From positions 62,001-126,000 of the forward strand of contig NZ_CDBR01000005.1 in assembly GCF_000819685.1 (NCBI RefSeq): DNA of 64,000 bases. The letters are read 5' to 3'. Within the stretch, counting starts at the first letter, position 1; each line of letters begins with the position of its first letter. Under the pieces are notes generated by a model, which was not told the DNA's origin, did not search any database, and saw only the letters and a list, made by a program, of their open reading frames with translations. This document shows, piece by piece, positions 43,089 to 53,291 of this stretch. Position numbers and translations under genes: made by a program. This stretch comes from Aeromonas allosaccharophila. Lineage in GTDB: Bacteria; Pseudomonadota; Gammaproteobacteria; Enterobacterales; Aeromonadaceae.

Positions 43089-44084
43089 ATGTCTGTAAAG
43101 CCTGAGAAAGTGTCTGAACTGTTCGATTTTCGTCGCAGTGCCCGCGCGGTGCTGGACACAGAAAAGCAAGCCATTGATGGACTCTATCAGTATCTGAACG
43201 ACGCCTTCGACAAGGCGTGCGAAATGGTACTGCGTTGCGGTGGCAAGATTGTGGTCACCGGAATGGGCAAGTCGGGCCATATCGGCAGCAAGATCGCCGC
43301 TACCCTCGCCAGCACCGGTACGCCAGCCTTCTTCCTTCACCCAGGGGAGGCGAGTCATGGCGATCTGGGGATGATCTCCAGCGGCGACCTTATCATCGCC
43401 ATCTCCAACTCCGGCGAGAGCGACGAAATCCTGGCCCTGCTGCCGGTGCTCAAGCGCCGCGGCATACCGCTCATCTGCATGACCGGCAATCCGGCCTCCA
43501 CCATGGCCAAAGAGGCCAACGTGCACCTGTGCATCAAGGTGGAGAAAGAGGCCTGCCCGTTGGGTCTGGCGCCCACCTCCAGCACCACGGCAACCTTGGT
43601 GATGGGGGATGCCCTGGCAGTCGCCCTGCTGGAAGCGCGCGGTTTTACCGCCGATGACTTCGCCCTTTCGCACCCGGGTGGCTCTCTTGGCAAGCGTCTG
43701 TTGCTGCGGGTCGGCGACCTGATGCACCGCGGCGAGCTGTTGCCCCGGGTAGGGATCGATGCCACCATCAGCCAGGCGCTGCTGGAAGTGAGCCGCAAGG
43801 GGCTCGGCATGACGGCGGTGGTCGATGGCAATGGCCTGCTGGCCGGGCTGTTTACCGATGGCGATTTGCGCCGGATTCTCGACCAGCAGATCGATATCCA
43901 TCACACCCCCATCAGCCGTGTGATGACCGCCAACTGTGTTACCGTAGGCCCAGAGATGATGGCTGCAGAAGCCGTCAAGCTGATGGAAACGAGAAAAATC
44001 AACGGATTACTGGTTGTGGATGAAGAGAAGCGCCCGCTCGGTGCCTTCAACATGCACGACCTGCTGAAAGCCGGAGTCATTTGA
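43089..44084 (+). CDS. kdsD: D-arabinose 5-phosphate isomerase
   Basis: A 331-residue cytosolic enzyme making arabinose-5-phosphate from ribulose-5-phosphate, the first step to Kdo of lipopolysaccharide. An N-terminal SIS domain (KIVVTGMGKSGHIGSKIAATLASTGTP, then HPGEASHGDLGMI and SNSGESDEI) is followed by two CBS domains (from about residue 205). The blocks match KdsD closely, including length. The stop overlaps kdsC (TGATG), so synthesis of the two Kdo enzymes is coupled, and the Lpt genes follow. Confidence 0.95.
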   Translation: MSVKPEKVSELFDFRRSARAVLDTEKQAIDGLYQYLNDAFDKACEMVLRCGGKIVVTGMGKSGHIGSKIAATLASTGTPAFFLHPGEASHGDLGMISSGDLIIAISNSGESDEILALLPVLKRRGIPLICMTGNPASTMAKEANVHLCIKVEKEACPLGLAPTSSTTATLVMGDALAVALLEARGFTADDFALSHPGGSLGKRLLLRVGDLMHRGELLPRVGIDATISQALLEVSRKGLGMTAVVDGNGLLAGLFTDGDLRRILDQQIDIHHTPISRVMTANCVTVGPEMMAAEAVKLMETRKINGLLVVDEEKRPLGAFNMHDLLKAGVI

Positions 44085-44638
44085 TGCAAAACGTACCGAC
44101 CCTCTATGGTCCGGTGACGCGCAGCCAGTACGACAAGGCGGCGCAAATCCGCCTGCTGGTGTGCGATGTGGACGGGGTGCTCTCCAACGGCCTCATCTAC
44201 ATGGGAAACAACGGTGAAGAGCTGAAAACCTTCTGTACCCGCGATGGTGCGGGTATGCGAGCGTTGCTCAATGCCGGGATCGAGATCGCCATCATCACCG
44301 GGCGCAACTCCCGTATCGTCAGCGATCGGATGAAAAGCCTGGGGGTGGCTCACGTGGTGCAGGGGGCCGATAAAAAGCTGCCGCACTTCGAGGCGTTGCT
44401 GGCCAAGCTGGGACTGACGCCGGAACAGGCTGCTTACATGGGCGATGACACCATCGATTTGCCGGTGATGACCGCCTGTGGCCTGGGTATCGCGGTGGCC
44501 GATGCCCATCCGCTGGTGCTGAGCCGTGCCGATATGGTCACCCGTCTCGGCGGTGGCATGGGGGCGGTGCGCGAAGTGTGTGACCTCATCCTGCAGGCGC
44601 AAGGCCATGGCGATTATCAGCCCGAGGCCTCGGTATGA
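44084..44638 (+). CDS. kdsC: 3-deoxy-D-manno-octulosonate 8-phosphate phosphatase
   Basis: A 184-residue HAD phosphatase that releases Kdo from Kdo-8-phosphate. The nucleophile and acid aspartates are D28 and D30 in LLVCDVDGVLSNG; ITGRNS and YMGDDTIDLPVM supply the remaining motifs. It is the C0-type, cap-less tetrameric HAD form. ATG 44084 overlaps the kdsD stop; an in-frame TTG one codon earlier is less likely. The 3' end overlaps lptC by ATGA. Confidence 0.95.
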   Translation: MQNVPTLYGPVTRSQYDKAAQIRLLVCDVDGVLSNGLIYMGNNGEELKTFCTRDGAGMRALLNAGIEIAIITGRNSRIVSDRMKSLGVAHVVQGADKKLPHFEALLAKLGLTPEQAAYMGDDTIDLPVMTACGLGIAVADAHPLVLSRADMVTRLGGGMGAVREVCDLILQAQGHGDYQPEASV

Positions 44639-45195
44639 GCAGACAGACCCTGTTGTTCGCCCTGTTGCTGCTGGTGGCGCTGGTCGCCTGGCAGTTGGGC
44701 AAGGTGGAGCTGGTGCCGGAGAGCGCCGTCAAAATCGAAAACTATCAGCCGGATTTTGTCGCCAAAGATTTGGTGACCACCCGTTTTGATATCAATGGCA
44801 AACGCACCGAACGGCTGGAGTCGACCTACGCCGAGTATTATCAGATCCTCGAGCAGGCCACCTTCGACAAGCCGGTGGTCTACATGTATGACGAGCAGGG
44901 GGCGGCCGAGTGGAAGGTGACCGCCGAAACCGGCGTGCTCAATACCGGCGATAACGTCATCCTGCGGGACAAGGTGCATCTGGATGGTCTGCTGCCCACC
45001 TCCTTCATCTCCACGCTCGATACGCCCTATCTGGAGCTGGATCTGGTGACACAGGATGTGCGCAGCAACCGGGAAGTGAACATTCTGGGTCGGGATTTCC
45101 AGACCCAAGGGGTTGGCCTCAAGGGCCATCTGGACCGCAAATATTTTGAGTTACTGGATCAAGGTCATGCCATCTATTTCAATGAAAAACGCTAA
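44635..45195 (+). CDS. lptC: LptC, inner-membrane component of the LPS transport bridge
   Basis: A 186-residue bitopic protein. One N-terminal membrane helix (TLLFALLLLVALVAWQLG, about residues 4-21) anchors a periplasmic beta-jellyroll domain with the patterns YQPDFVAKDLVTTRFDINGK and WKVTAETGVLNTGDNVILRDKV. LptC receives lipopolysaccharide from LptB2FG and passes it to LptA. It overlaps kdsC by four bases and lptA by 14 bases. The lptF and lptG genes are elsewhere, as is usual. Confidence 0.94.
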   Translation: MSRQTLLFALLLLVALVAWQLGKVELVPESAVKIENYQPDFVAKDLVTTRFDINGKRTERLESTYAEYYQILEQATFDKPVVYMYDEQGAAEWKVTAETGVLNTGDNVILRDKVHLDGLLPTSFISTLDTPYLELDLVTQDVRSNREVNILGRDFQTQGVGLKGHLDRKYFELLDQGHAIYFNEKR

Positions 45196-45709
45196 TCTGG
45201 CCCTCGCAGCCCTGTTGTTGTGTGGTGCGGTGACCGCCAAAGAGTCCGACTTTGCCGAGAAGGTCTACGTCGATGCCGTCAAGCAGGTGGCCGAGATGCA
45301 GGACAATCGCATCACCTTCGAAGAGGATGTGACCATCAATCAGGGCACCATCAAGATTAAGGCTGACAAGGTGGTGGTGACCCGTTCCGGCGAGAAAGGG
45401 GCCGAGGTAATGACCGCCTACGGCAAACCGGCCACCTTCTTCCAGATCCTGGATAACGGCAAGCCGGTCAACGCCCATGGCAACACCATCCGCTACGAGC
45501 TGAAGAACCGGCTGGTGACCATCACCGGCAACGGTCAGCTCAAGCAGGAGGATAGCCAGGTCAATGGCGACCTGATCCGCTACGACATCGTCAAACAGAA
45601 GATGATTGCCGAGAGCAAGAGCCCGAACCAGCGGGTCAAGACCGTGTTCCTGCCGGATCAGGTAGAGAATTTCGACAAGCCCGCCGATCAGCAGAAGCAG
45701 GGAAAATAA
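45182..45709 (+). CDS. lptA: LptA, periplasmic LPS bridge protein
   Basis: A 175-residue periplasmic protein: a signal peptide (residues 1-19, ending VTA) and an OstA/LptA beta-jellyroll that polymerises into the bridge from LptC to LptD. Patterns ITFEEDVTINQGTIKIKADKVVV and NAHGNTIRYELKNRLVTITGNGQL are typical. ATG 45182 is chosen because the signal peptide begins there; it overlaps lptC by 14 bases. The lptB start follows after a 3-base gap. Confidence 0.94.
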   Translation: MKNANLALAALLLCGAVTAKESDFAEKVYVDAVKQVAEMQDNRITFEEDVTINQGTIKIKADKVVVTRSGEKGAEVMTAYGKPATFFQILDNGKPVNAHGNTIRYELKNRLVTITGNGQLKQEDSQVNGDLIRYDIVKQKMIAESKSPNQRVKTVFLPDQVENFDKPADQQKQGK

Positions 45710-45712
45710 ACC

Positions 45713-46438
<726 letters not shown>

Positions 46439-46503
46439 TAAGGGGGCATGCCTTCATTTCCTTTGACGCCTGCCTCGCTGAACATAAGGATATCCCGACG
46501 TAG

Positions 46504-47943
46504 ATGAAGCCGACATTACAGTTGCGTCTCGGTCAGTCCCTGACCATGACGCCGCAATTACAACAAGCGATTCGTCTGCTCCAGCTCTCCACCCTGGAAC
46601 TTCAGCAGGAAATTCAGCAAGCGCTCGAAAATAACCCTCTGCTGGAGCAGGAAGAGAGTGAGCAGCAGGAGAGCGCACCGGAAGCGCCGGTCGATGATAG
46701 TCAAATGGACTCCAGCGATGCCATGGCTCAGGAGCAGATGCCGGATGAGTTGCCGGTGGATACGACCTGGGATGAGGTCTACTCCGCCGGCACCGCCCAG
46801 AGCGCTGGCCCCATCCACGATGGGGAAGATAGCGTCTATCAGGGGGAGACCACCGAAAACCTGCAGGATTATCTGCTGTGGCAGATGCGACTCACCCCGT
46901 TCAGCGATGTGGATGCCGCCATTGCGCTCGCCATCATCGATGCCATCGACGAATCCGGCTATCTGACCGTTGCGCTGGAAGACATTCAACAAGCGGTGGG
47001 CAGTGACGAGCTGGAGGTCGAACTCGACGAGGTCGAGGCTGTGCTCAAGCGGGTGCAGCATTTCGACCCGGTCGGCATTGCCGCCCGTTCGGTGCAGGAG
47101 TGTCTGCTGATCCAGCTGGAGCAGTATGACCCGCAGACCCCCTGGCTCAATGAGGCCAAGGAGGTGATCCTCGAGCACATGGAGCTGCTCGGCAACCGGG
47201 ATTACCGCACCCTCGCCCGCAAGACAAAACTCAAAGAGAGCGACCTCAAGGAGGTGCTGGATCTGATCCAGCTGCTGGAGCCGCGCCCCGGTAACGGCAT
47301 CATCCAGAGCGACTCCCAGTACGTGATCCCCGATGTTTCCGTGGTCAAGAAGGGCAACAAGTGGGTGGTCGAGCTCAATCCCGATTCCGCTCCCCGCATC
47401 CGGGTCAACGAGACCTATGCCGCCATGGCCCGCAACGCCCGCAGCAGCACCGACACCCAGTTTATCCGCTCCCATTTGCAGGAAGCCAAGTGGTTCATCA
47501 AGAGCCTGGAGAGTCGCAATGACACCCTGCTGAAGGTGGCCAGTTGCATTGTCGAGCAGCAACAGGGCTTTTTCGAGTATGGTGAAGAGGCGATGAAGCC
47601 CATGGTGCTCAACGACATCGCCGAAGCGGTGGAGATGCATGAGTCGACCATCTCCCGGGTGACGACCCAGAAGTACATGCATACCCCCCGTGGTATCTTC
47701 GAATTGAAGTTTTTTTTCTCCAGCCATGTGAACACCGAAGGAGGAGGAGAGTGCTCATCGACCGCAATTCGCGCGCTCATCAAGAAGCTGGTCACGGCAG
47801 AGAACCCTGCCAAGCCGTTAAGTGATAGCAAGATCGCGGATTTGCTGGCCGAACAGGGTATTATGGTGGCGAGACGCACGATCGCTAAGTATCGCGAATC
47901 CTTGTTTATCCCACCTTCCAATCAGCGCAAACGCCTGGTTTAG
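46504..47943 (+). CDS. rpoN: RNA polymerase sigma-54 factor
   Basis: A 479-residue sigma factor recognising -24/-12 promoters and needing enhancer-binding ATPases. Region I at the start is glutamine/leucine-rich ([34 protein letters not shown]), region II is acidic, and region III carries the HTH and, near the C-terminus, the RpoN box [10 protein letters not shown] (about residues 456-465). The length matches E. coli. It lies between lptB and hpf as in most gammaproteobacteria and leads the rpoN-hpf-ptsN-rapZ-ptsO group. Confidence 0.97.
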   Translation: MKPTLQLRLGQSLTMTPQLQQAIRLLQLSTLELQQEIQQALENNPLLEQEESEQQESAPEAPVDDSQMDSSDAMAQEQMPDELPVDTTWDEVYSAGTAQSAGPIHDGEDSVYQGETTENLQDYLLWQMRLTPFSDVDAAIALAIIDAIDESGYLTVALEDIQQAVGSDELEVELDEVEAVLKRVQHFDPVGIAARSVQECLLIQLEQYDPQTPWLNEAKEVILEHMELLGNRDYRTLARKTKLKESDLKEVLDLIQLLEPRPGNGIIQSDSQYVIPDVSVVKKGNKWVVELNPDSAPRIRVNETYAAMARNARSSTDTQFIRSHLQEAKWFIKSLESRNDTLLKVASCIVEQQQGFFEYGEEAMKPMVLNDIAEAVEMHESTISRVTTQKYMHTPRGIFELKFFFSSHVNTEGGGECSSTAIRALIKKLVTAENPAKPLSDSKIADLLAEQGIMVARRTIAKYRESLFIPPSNQRKRLV

Positions 47944-47964
47944 GCAAAACAAAAGGATGATGTT

Positions 47965-48252
47965 ATGCAAATTAACCTGACCGGACACCATGTCGAGATC
48001 ACCGAAGCTCTGCGTGATTATGTGAACAACAAATTTGCCAAACTCGAGCGTCACTTCGACCACATCAACAATGTTCATGTGGTGCTTAGCGTGGAAAAAC
48101 TGAACCAGATAGCGGAAGCCAAATTGCACGTCAGCGGGGGCGAAGTGTTTGCCAACTCTGAACATGCCGATATGTATGCTGCGATAGACACCTTGCTCGA
48201 CAAGCTGGACAGGCAGATCATCAAGCACAAAGATAAGTTAAACAAAAAATAA
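47965..48252 (+). CDS. hpf: Ribosome hibernation promoting factor, short form
   Basis: A 95-residue ribosome-binding protein with the start MQINLTGHHVEITEALRDYVNNKFAKLERHFDHI typical of HPF/YfiA proteins. The short length, without the C-terminal dimerisation domain, marks the gammaproteobacterial form that acts with RMF to make 100S ribosomes in stationary phase. The position directly after rpoN is conserved. It is two bases from ptsN. Confidence 0.94.
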   Translation: MQINLTGHHVEITEALRDYVNNKFAKLERHFDHINNVHVVLSVEKLNQIAEAKLHVSGGEVFANSEHADMYAAIDTLLDKLDRQIIKHKDKLNKK

Positions 48253-48254
48253 CT

Positions 48255-48701
48255 ATGCAACTTGAACACATACTGAGTCGGGACTGCACCAAGAGTGCAG
48301 TCCCTTGTACCAGCAAGAAACGCGCCCTCGAAATCATCAGCGAGCTGGCCGCCGAACGCCTTGGCACTTCCCGTCAGGCGCTGTTCGAATGTTTGCTGGC
48401 CCGCGAAAAAATGGGCAGTACCGGGATCGGTGCCGGTATTGCGATCCCCCACGGTCGCATTGACGATGAATTCCCGCCAACAGCGATCCTGATGACCTTT
48501 GCCGACCCTATTCCTTTCGACGCCATCGACAATCAACCGGTTGACCTGCTGTTTGCCTTGCTGGTGCCGGAAAGCGAGTGCAAGCAGCATCTCAAGACCC
48601 TTTCCCTGATGGCTTCCAAGCTCGGTGACAAGGCGGTCTGCCGCCAGTTGCGCCAGGCAACCAGCGATGAAGAGCTCTATCAGATCATGACCTCGGCCTG
48701 A
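48255..48701 (+). CDS. ptsN: PtsN, EIIA of the nitrogen-related PTS
   Basis: A 148-residue cytosolic regulator of the PTS EIIA type-2 fold. The phosphorylated histidine is H66 in GIAIPHGRID. Blocks KRALEIISELAAERLG and LTLLVPESE-like LLFALLVPESECKQHLKTLSLMA fit. Its phosphorylation by NPr links nitrogen status to potassium transport and other outputs. It is followed by rapZ and ptsO, giving both ends of the phosphorelay in one operon. Confidence 0.95.
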   Translation: MQLEHILSRDCTKSAVPCTSKKRALEIISELAAERLGTSRQALFECLLAREKMGSTGIGAGIAIPHGRIDDEFPPTAILMTFADPIPFDAIDNQPVDLLFALLVPESECKQHLKTLSLMASKLGDKAVCRQLRQATSDEELYQIMTSA

Positions 48702-48746
48702 CAGCAGGCCAAGGATGAGACACCCGTTTTGGCGTGAGGGAACAAG

Positions 48747-49613
48747 ATGCAGTTAATCGTGGTCAGTGGACGTTCGGGCTCCGGTAAAACGGTAGCCCTG
48801 CGAGTGCTGGAAGATCTGGGTTACTACTGTGTAGACAACCTGCCGGTCAATCTGCTGCCGCAGCTGATTGTCTCGGTCGAGAGCCAGTATGACAAACTGG
48901 CGGTCAGTATCGATGTGCGCAACCTGCCGAGCGATCCGGAGAAACTGGAAAATCTGCTGGCCCAGGTGCGCAATGAAGGGCGGGTAAAGTTCTCCAGCTT
49001 CTTCTTTGACGCCGACAACGGCACCCTGCTGAAACGTTATGGCGAGAGCCGCCGCTTGCACCCCCTGTCACGCAACAAGCTGTCGCTGGATGAGGCCATT
49101 CGGGAAGAGACCAACCTGCTTTCCCCCCTATCTTCAACCGCGGATCTGCGCATCGACACCACCAACCTCAGCGTTCACGACCTGAGCGAGCTCATCAAGA
49201 CCCGGGTGCTCGGCAAGAAGGAGAACGAGCTGGTGCTGGTGTTCGAGTCGTTCGGGTTCAAGTACGGCATTCCCAAGGATGCCGACTTCGTGTTCGATGC
49301 CCGTTTCCTGCCCAATCCGCACTGGATCCCCGAGCTCAAGCCGTTTACCGGCAAGGATGAGCCGGTCGCCAACTACCTCTCGGCGCAGGCCGATGTGATG
49401 CTGTTTACCCAGCAGATCGAAAATATGCTGGTGACCTGGTTACCCCATCTGGAGCGCAATAATCGCAGCTACCTCACGGTGGGCATCGGTTGCACCGGCG
49501 GTCAGCACCGTTCGGTCTTTATTGCAGAGCGGCTGGCCAGCGCGTTCCGCTTGCTTGGCAAGAACGTGCAGATCCGCCACCGTACACTCGACAAGAGCGC
49601 GCCCCAATCCTGA
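48747..49613 (+). CDS. rapZ: RapZ, RNase adapter protein
   Basis: A 288-residue protein with Walker A G8-R-S-G-S-G-K-T15 near the N-terminus and a C-terminal RNA-binding domain containing [11 protein letters not shown] at the very end and the block [23 protein letters not shown]. In E. coli RapZ senses glucosamine-6-phosphate and presents the sRNA GlmZ to RNase E, controlling GlmS and thus envelope precursors. The operon position between ptsN and ptsO is the classical one. Confidence 0.96.
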   Translation: MQLIVVSGRSGSGKTVALRVLEDLGYYCVDNLPVNLLPQLIVSVESQYDKLAVSIDVRNLPSDPEKLENLLAQVRNEGRVKFSSFFFDADNGTLLKRYGESRRLHPLSRNKLSLDEAIREETNLLSPLSSTADLRIDTTNLSVHDLSELIKTRVLGKKENELVLVFESFGFKYGIPKDADFVFDARFLPNPHWIPELKPFTGKDEPVANYLSAQADVMLFTQQIENMLVTWLPHLERNNRSYLTVGIGCTGGQHRSVFIAERLASAFRLLGKNVQIRHRTLDKSAPQS

Positions 49614-49633
49614 TGGACCAATAGGACGACCCG

Positions 49634-49906
49634 ATGACTGTTTCCGCCTCGGTTGAAGTGAAAAACAAGCTGGGTATTCACGCCAGACCGGCCATGATGC
49701 TGTTTGAGCTGGTGCAGGGGTTCGATGCCCACGTCTTGCTGCGCAATGAAGATGGCGTGGAGGCCGATGCTGACAGCATCATCGGCCTGTTGATGCTGGA
49801 TTCCGCGCAAGGGCGGCAGGTGGAAGTACAGGTTGAGGGCCCCGAAGAGGTCGAGGCCCTAGCCGCCGTGGTGGAGCTGTTCACCTCCGGCTTCAACGAG
49901 GAGTAG
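49634..49906 (+). CDS. ptsO: NPr, HPr-like phosphocarrier of the nitrogen PTS
   Basis: A 90-residue phosphocarrier. The active histidine is H16 in [13 protein letters not shown], and [15 protein letters not shown] is the second conserved block. NPr passes phosphate from EI-Ntr to PtsN. It is the last gene of the rpoN group; its stop codon lies within the stem of the transcription terminator. Confidence 0.95.
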   Translation: MTVSASVEVKNKLGIHARPAMMLFELVQGFDAHVLLRNEDGVEADADSIIGLLMLDSAQGRQVEVQVEGPEEVEALAAVVELFTSGFNEE

Positions 49907-49922
49907 CCACTCCTCGTTTTTA
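49895..49922 (+). terminator. Intrinsic terminator overlapping the ptsO stop codon
   Basis: Stem AACGAGGAGT / ACTCCTCGTT with AGCC loop and T tail. Its left arm covers the last codons of ptsO and the TAG (49904-49906) spans the stem-loop junction. Confidence 0.85.
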
Positions 49923-50093
49923 TTCTGATCCGCAAGCAGTGATCGGCTGTGTAATGATTCAGGATTCGCAGTATGGCAGCAGGGGTAGTCGACCTCATTG
50001 TTGCATCGATGAATCCAAGTCGCGGTCGATTATCTCGTCAGTAATATAATCTCCCTCATGACAAGCGCGCAGCGCCACAGCCGGAGCTGCGCC

Positions 50094-51218
50094 TTAGCTG
50101 GCCGATGCGGCGCTCGAGCTGGCCATTCTCTGCTGATAGCGCAGATCTTCTTCTATGGTGACCACCACTTCCAGTGGCTTGCCGGAGCGGAATACCGAGA
50201 TGGTCAGCTTGGTGCCGGGGCGGCTCTCGACAATCTTGTCCATGGCGCTGCGTACGCCGCTGATGGCCTCTCCGTTGATCTTGAGCAGCACATCCCCTCG
50301 CTGCAGACCGCCTTTGGCCGCAGGACCGTTGGGATCCAGACTCTCCACCACCAGACCGCGCAGGTCGCCGAGGTTCATCATTCGCGCGACGATGGGATTG
50401 ATCTCGACGCTGGAGACCCCGAGGTAGCCGCGGATCACCCGGCCGTTGGCGATCAGCTCATCCATGATCCGTTTTGCCAGCCGGTAGGGGATGGCGAAGC
50501 TGATGCCGTAGCTCTCCTGATTGCCGTTGAGGTGGTAGGTGGCGGTGTTGATGCCCACCAGATCGCCGCGGCCGTTGACCAGCGCCCCCCCCGAGTTGCC
50601 CTCGTTGATGGCGGCATCGGTCTGCAGCAGGTCCTGACGGCCATTGCTGTCGGGCCCCATGCTGGAGAGGCCGGTGCGACCGGTCGCACTGATGATGCCC
50701 TGGGTGATGGTCTGGCCGACGTTGTAGGGGTTGCCGATGGCGAGCACCACATCCCCCACTTCTGGCAGTCGCTCCGGATCCTGCGGGATCACCGGCAGGT
50801 TGTCTGACTCGATATAGAGCACTGCGAGGTCGGTGAGCTGATCGGTGCCGACCAGCTCGGCGCTGAAGACCCGGCCATCCTGCAACGCGACGATGATCTG
50901 GTCGGCATCGGCGATGACGTGGTAGTTGGTCAGCACATAGCCGCGCTGGTTCATGATGACGCCGGAACCCAGCCCTTGCGGGCGTAGCTCCCCCTGATTG
51001 CCCTGATTGGGGGCAAAGCTGCGGGTGTAGATGTTGACGACGGCAGGGCCTGCCCGATGGGCGGCATAGGAGAAACTCAGTTCACGGGCATTGGTGATGA
51101 TGCCGGGCAGTTGGGCACCACCGCGAAAATGGGGAAACAGCAGCAACAGCAGCGCCGCGACGGTCAAACCGAAACCGACAGACTTGCCCAAGTAACTGAC
51201 TAAAGGGGGGATTTTCAT
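50094..51218 (-). CDS. degS: DegS, membrane-anchored stress-sensor protease
   Basis: A 374-residue inner-membrane serine protease that senses misfolded porin C-termini through its PDZ domain and starts the sigma-E cascade by cutting RseA. An N-terminal membrane anchor (about residues 15-30) is followed by the trypsin-like domain with H100 (TNYH), D130 (LTDLA) and S209 (NEGNSGGAL), then one PDZ domain from about residue 260. One PDZ and the anchor distinguish it from DegQ. It lies downstream of degQ on the same strand, separated by a terminator. Confidence 0.95.
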   Translation of the reverse strand: MKIPPLVSYLGKSVGFGLTVAALLLLLFPHFRGGAQLPGIITNARELSFSYAAHRAGPAVVNIYTRSFAPNQGNQGELRPQGLGSGVIMNQRGYVLTNYHVIADADQIIVALQDGRVFSAELVGTDQLTDLAVLYIESDNLPVIPQDPERLPEVGDVVLAIGNPYNVGQTITQGIISATGRTGLSSMGPDSNGRQDLLQTDAAINEGNSGGALVNGRGDLVGINTATYHLNGNQESYGISFAIPYRLAKRIMDELIANGRVIRGYLGVSSVEINPIVARMMNLGDLRGLVVESLDPNGPAAKGGLQRGDVLLKINGEAISGVRSAMDKIVESRPGTKLTISVFRSGKPLEVVVTIEEDLRYQQRMASSSAASAS

Positions 51219-51269
51219 GTCATTCTCATCCGTACAGGCTGCGCGCAGAGAATAACACTATCGGTGGAT

Positions 51270-51301
51270 AAAAATCACCCGCGGTGAAGGCCGCGGGTGA
51301 T
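51270..51301 (-). terminator. Intrinsic terminator between degQ and degS
   Basis: An 11-bp stem ATCACCCGCGG / CCGCGGGTGAT with a 6-base loop and a TTTTT tail on the minus strand. It ends degQ transcription, so degS should have its own promoter or depend on read-through. Confidence 0.88.
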
Positions 51302-51327
51302 AGAGGGATTGGCGAACAACCTGAGCG

Positions 51328-52689
51328 TTAGCGGATCACCAGATAGAGCGAGGAGTCGCCGCGTTGGATGTTGAGCGCCAGCACGTCAGGCTTGTTCTTG
51401 AGGGCTTTGGTCAGCTCACCCAGAGTGTTGATGCGCAGGCGGTTGACCCCGATGATGATGTCACCCTTCTGCAGGCCGGAAGCGGCTGCCGGAGAGCGAG
51501 GATCAATGTCGGCCACCGCGACGCCGGAGACCGGGTCGGTAGTGGTGCTCAGCTTGGCCCCTTCCAGTGCCGGATGCAGCGCGCTGGCGCGCACTTCGCT
51601 GTCATCGGCCTGCTTCAGGGTCACCTTGGCAGTTTGTGATTTGCCATCGCGGATCAATCCCAGCTCGACCTGCTTGCCAGCGCCCATGGTGGCGATCTTG
51701 GCACGCAGCTCACCGAAGGAGCGAACTGGTTTGCCATCGATGCTGACGATGATATCGCCGGCCTTGATGCCCGCCTTGTCTGCTGCCGAATCAGGCATGA
51801 CCTGATTGACGAAGGCACCATCCTTCTTGTTATAACCGAAGGTTTTGGCGATGTCGGAGGTGAGCTCGGTGCCGGTAATGCCCAACTGGCCGCGACGCAC
51901 TTCACCATACTTGACGATCTGTTCGGTCAGATCCCGCACCATGTTGGAGGGGATGGCAAAGCCGATGCCGATGTTGCCGCCGTTCGGGCCCAGAATCGCG
52001 GTGTTGATACCGATCAGCTCACCACGCAGGTTGAGCAGAGCGCCGCCGGAGTTACCGGAGTTGATGGCCGCATCGGTCTGGATGAAGTTCTCCAGATTCT
52101 CGATGTTGAGGCCGCTGCGCCCCAGCGCGCTAACGATGCCTGACGTGACGGTCTGACCCAGACCAAACGGGTTGCCGATGGCCAGCGCATAGTCACCCAC
52201 CCGCAGTTCATCGGAGTCGGCGAACTTGATCTGCACCAGATCCTCGGCCTTGATTTGTAGCAGGGCGATGTCGGACTGTTTGTCTTCACCGATCTTCTTG
52301 GCCGCATACTCACGACCATCCTTCAGGTTGACCTTGATCTCGTCCGCCTCGTGAACCACGTGGGCGTTGGTGATCACGTAACCCTTCTTGGCATCGACGA
52401 TGACACCGGAGCCGAGCGCCTGGAACGGCTGCTCGCTCACCTGTTCGTCGGGCATGTTGGGGCCGAAGAAGAACTTGAACTGCTCCGGCAGACGCTGACG
52501 GGTAATTTTTTTGCCAGAAACCGAGATATTGACCACAGCCGGGGTGACCTGTTCGAGAACGGGCGCCAGGCTTGGCATCTCCTGATTTGAGCCTAACAGG
52601 GAAGGCAGTGCAGCCTGAGCAGGGGCCGCAGACATGGCGATACCGACACTGAGGGCTAGCACACTGAGCATGGAAAGAGGTTTACGCAT
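51328..52689 (-). CDS. degQ: DegQ/DegP-type periplasmic serine endoprotease
   Basis: A 453-residue periplasmic protease-chaperone. A signal peptide (residues 1-26, ending AQA) is followed by a trypsin-like domain with H110 (TNAHVVH), D140 (KQSDIAL) and S214 (NSGNSGGALL), then two PDZ domains (about residues 255-350 and 370-450). The short LA loop and pairing with degS favour DegQ over DegP. ATG 52689 is chosen for the signal peptide; an in-frame ATG at 52731 would add an unlikely leader. A sigma-E-like promoter lies just upstream. Confidence 0.93.
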   Translation of the reverse strand: MRKPLSMLSVLALSVGIAMSAAPAQAALPSLLGSNQEMPSLAPVLEQVTPAVVNISVSGKKITRQRLPEQFKFFFGPNMPDEQVSEQPFQALGSGVIVDAKKGYVITNAHVVHEADEIKVNLKDGREYAAKKIGEDKQSDIALLQIKAEDLVQIKFADSDELRVGDYALAIGNPFGLGQTVTSGIVSALGRSGLNIENLENFIQTDAAINSGNSGGALLNLRGELIGINTAILGPNGGNIGIGFAIPSNMVRDLTEQIVKYGEVRRGQLGITGTELTSDIAKTFGYNKKDGAFVNQVMPDSAADKAGIKAGDIIVSIDGKPVRSFGELRAKIATMGAGKQVELGLIRDGKSQTAKVTLKQADDSEVRASALHPALEGAKLSTTTDPVSGVAVADIDPRSPAAASGLQKGDIIIGVNRLRINTLGELTKALKNKPDVLALNIQRGDSSLYLVIR

Positions 52690-52733
52690 ATGAAAAACAG
52701 CTCCCAGAAAAAGTTGCATTGCAATCGTCAAGG

Positions 52734-52762
52734 TCAGACCACGGGACTGGCCAATTAGTTCC
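52734..52762 (-). promoter_or_regulatory. degQ: Sigma-E-like promoter of degQ
   Basis: On the minus strand GGAACTA (52762-52756) is spaced 17 bases from TCTGA (52738-52734), matching the sigma-E consensus GGAACTT-N16/17-TCTGA with one mismatch. It would give a leader of roughly 40 bases. The -35 lies in a palindrome TAGTTCC-gcga-GGAACTA (52756-52773) that also holds the zapG stop codon. Confidence 0.55.
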
Positions 52763-52770
52763 GCGAGGAA

Positions 52771-53151
52771 CTAGTTTGGTTGCTTGAGCAGTCCGGAAGA
52801 GGCGCCCGCATAGTCGCGAGGCGGAACGCCCGGCTCTTCTGCCACATTGGCAGGGGCTTCTTCTACCAAGGACTCGCGGAACAGTGGTTCCTGCGCCTTG
52901 GCCAGGAATTTGCTCTGCTCGGCCATGTGGCGATAGAGGGTCTGATACTGCTCGGCCAACTGCTCCATCAGGGCGGCACTGTCGGCGAAGTGGGTGTTGA
53001 TCTGGCCCTGATAACTCTCGAGCTCCTTGTGGGCCTTTTTCAGTTCCTGTTCCAGACGGCCAGCATCGCGGCTACGTACCGAAAAACGGCCGAGAACGAT
53101 ACCGATAATCAAGGCCGCGACAGCCAGCAGGATCCCAGTTAACAGACTCAT
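52771..53151 (-). CDS. zapG: ZapG (YhcB), envelope and division protein, DUF1043
   Basis: A 126-residue inner-membrane protein: one N-terminal helix (LLTGILLAVAALIIGIVLGRF, about residues 3-23), a coiled coil (LEQELKKAHKELESYQGQINTHF) and a disordered acidic, proline-containing tail ending LLKQPN. In E. coli ZapG links cell division and envelope synthesis. It is divergent from zapE and upstream of degQ, the same neighbourhood as E. coli yhcB. Confidence 0.92.
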   Translation of the reverse strand: MSLLTGILLAVAALIIGIVLGRFSVRSRDAGRLEQELKKAHKELESYQGQINTHFADSAALMEQLAEQYQTLYRHMAEQSKFLAKAQEPLFRESLVEEAPANVAEEPGVPPRDYAGASSGLLKQPN

Positions 53152-53291
53152 AGATGCTCCTTGTTACAGCTAAAACAGAGTGGGTTTATGCGGTCGTCAC
53201 AACCGCCATGCCTTGATGGCACTATACCGTGCGTCCTGAGGCCGTGATACCATTTTGTCCTCGATTCAGGGACTTGGAGAGGCGCTCAAGG

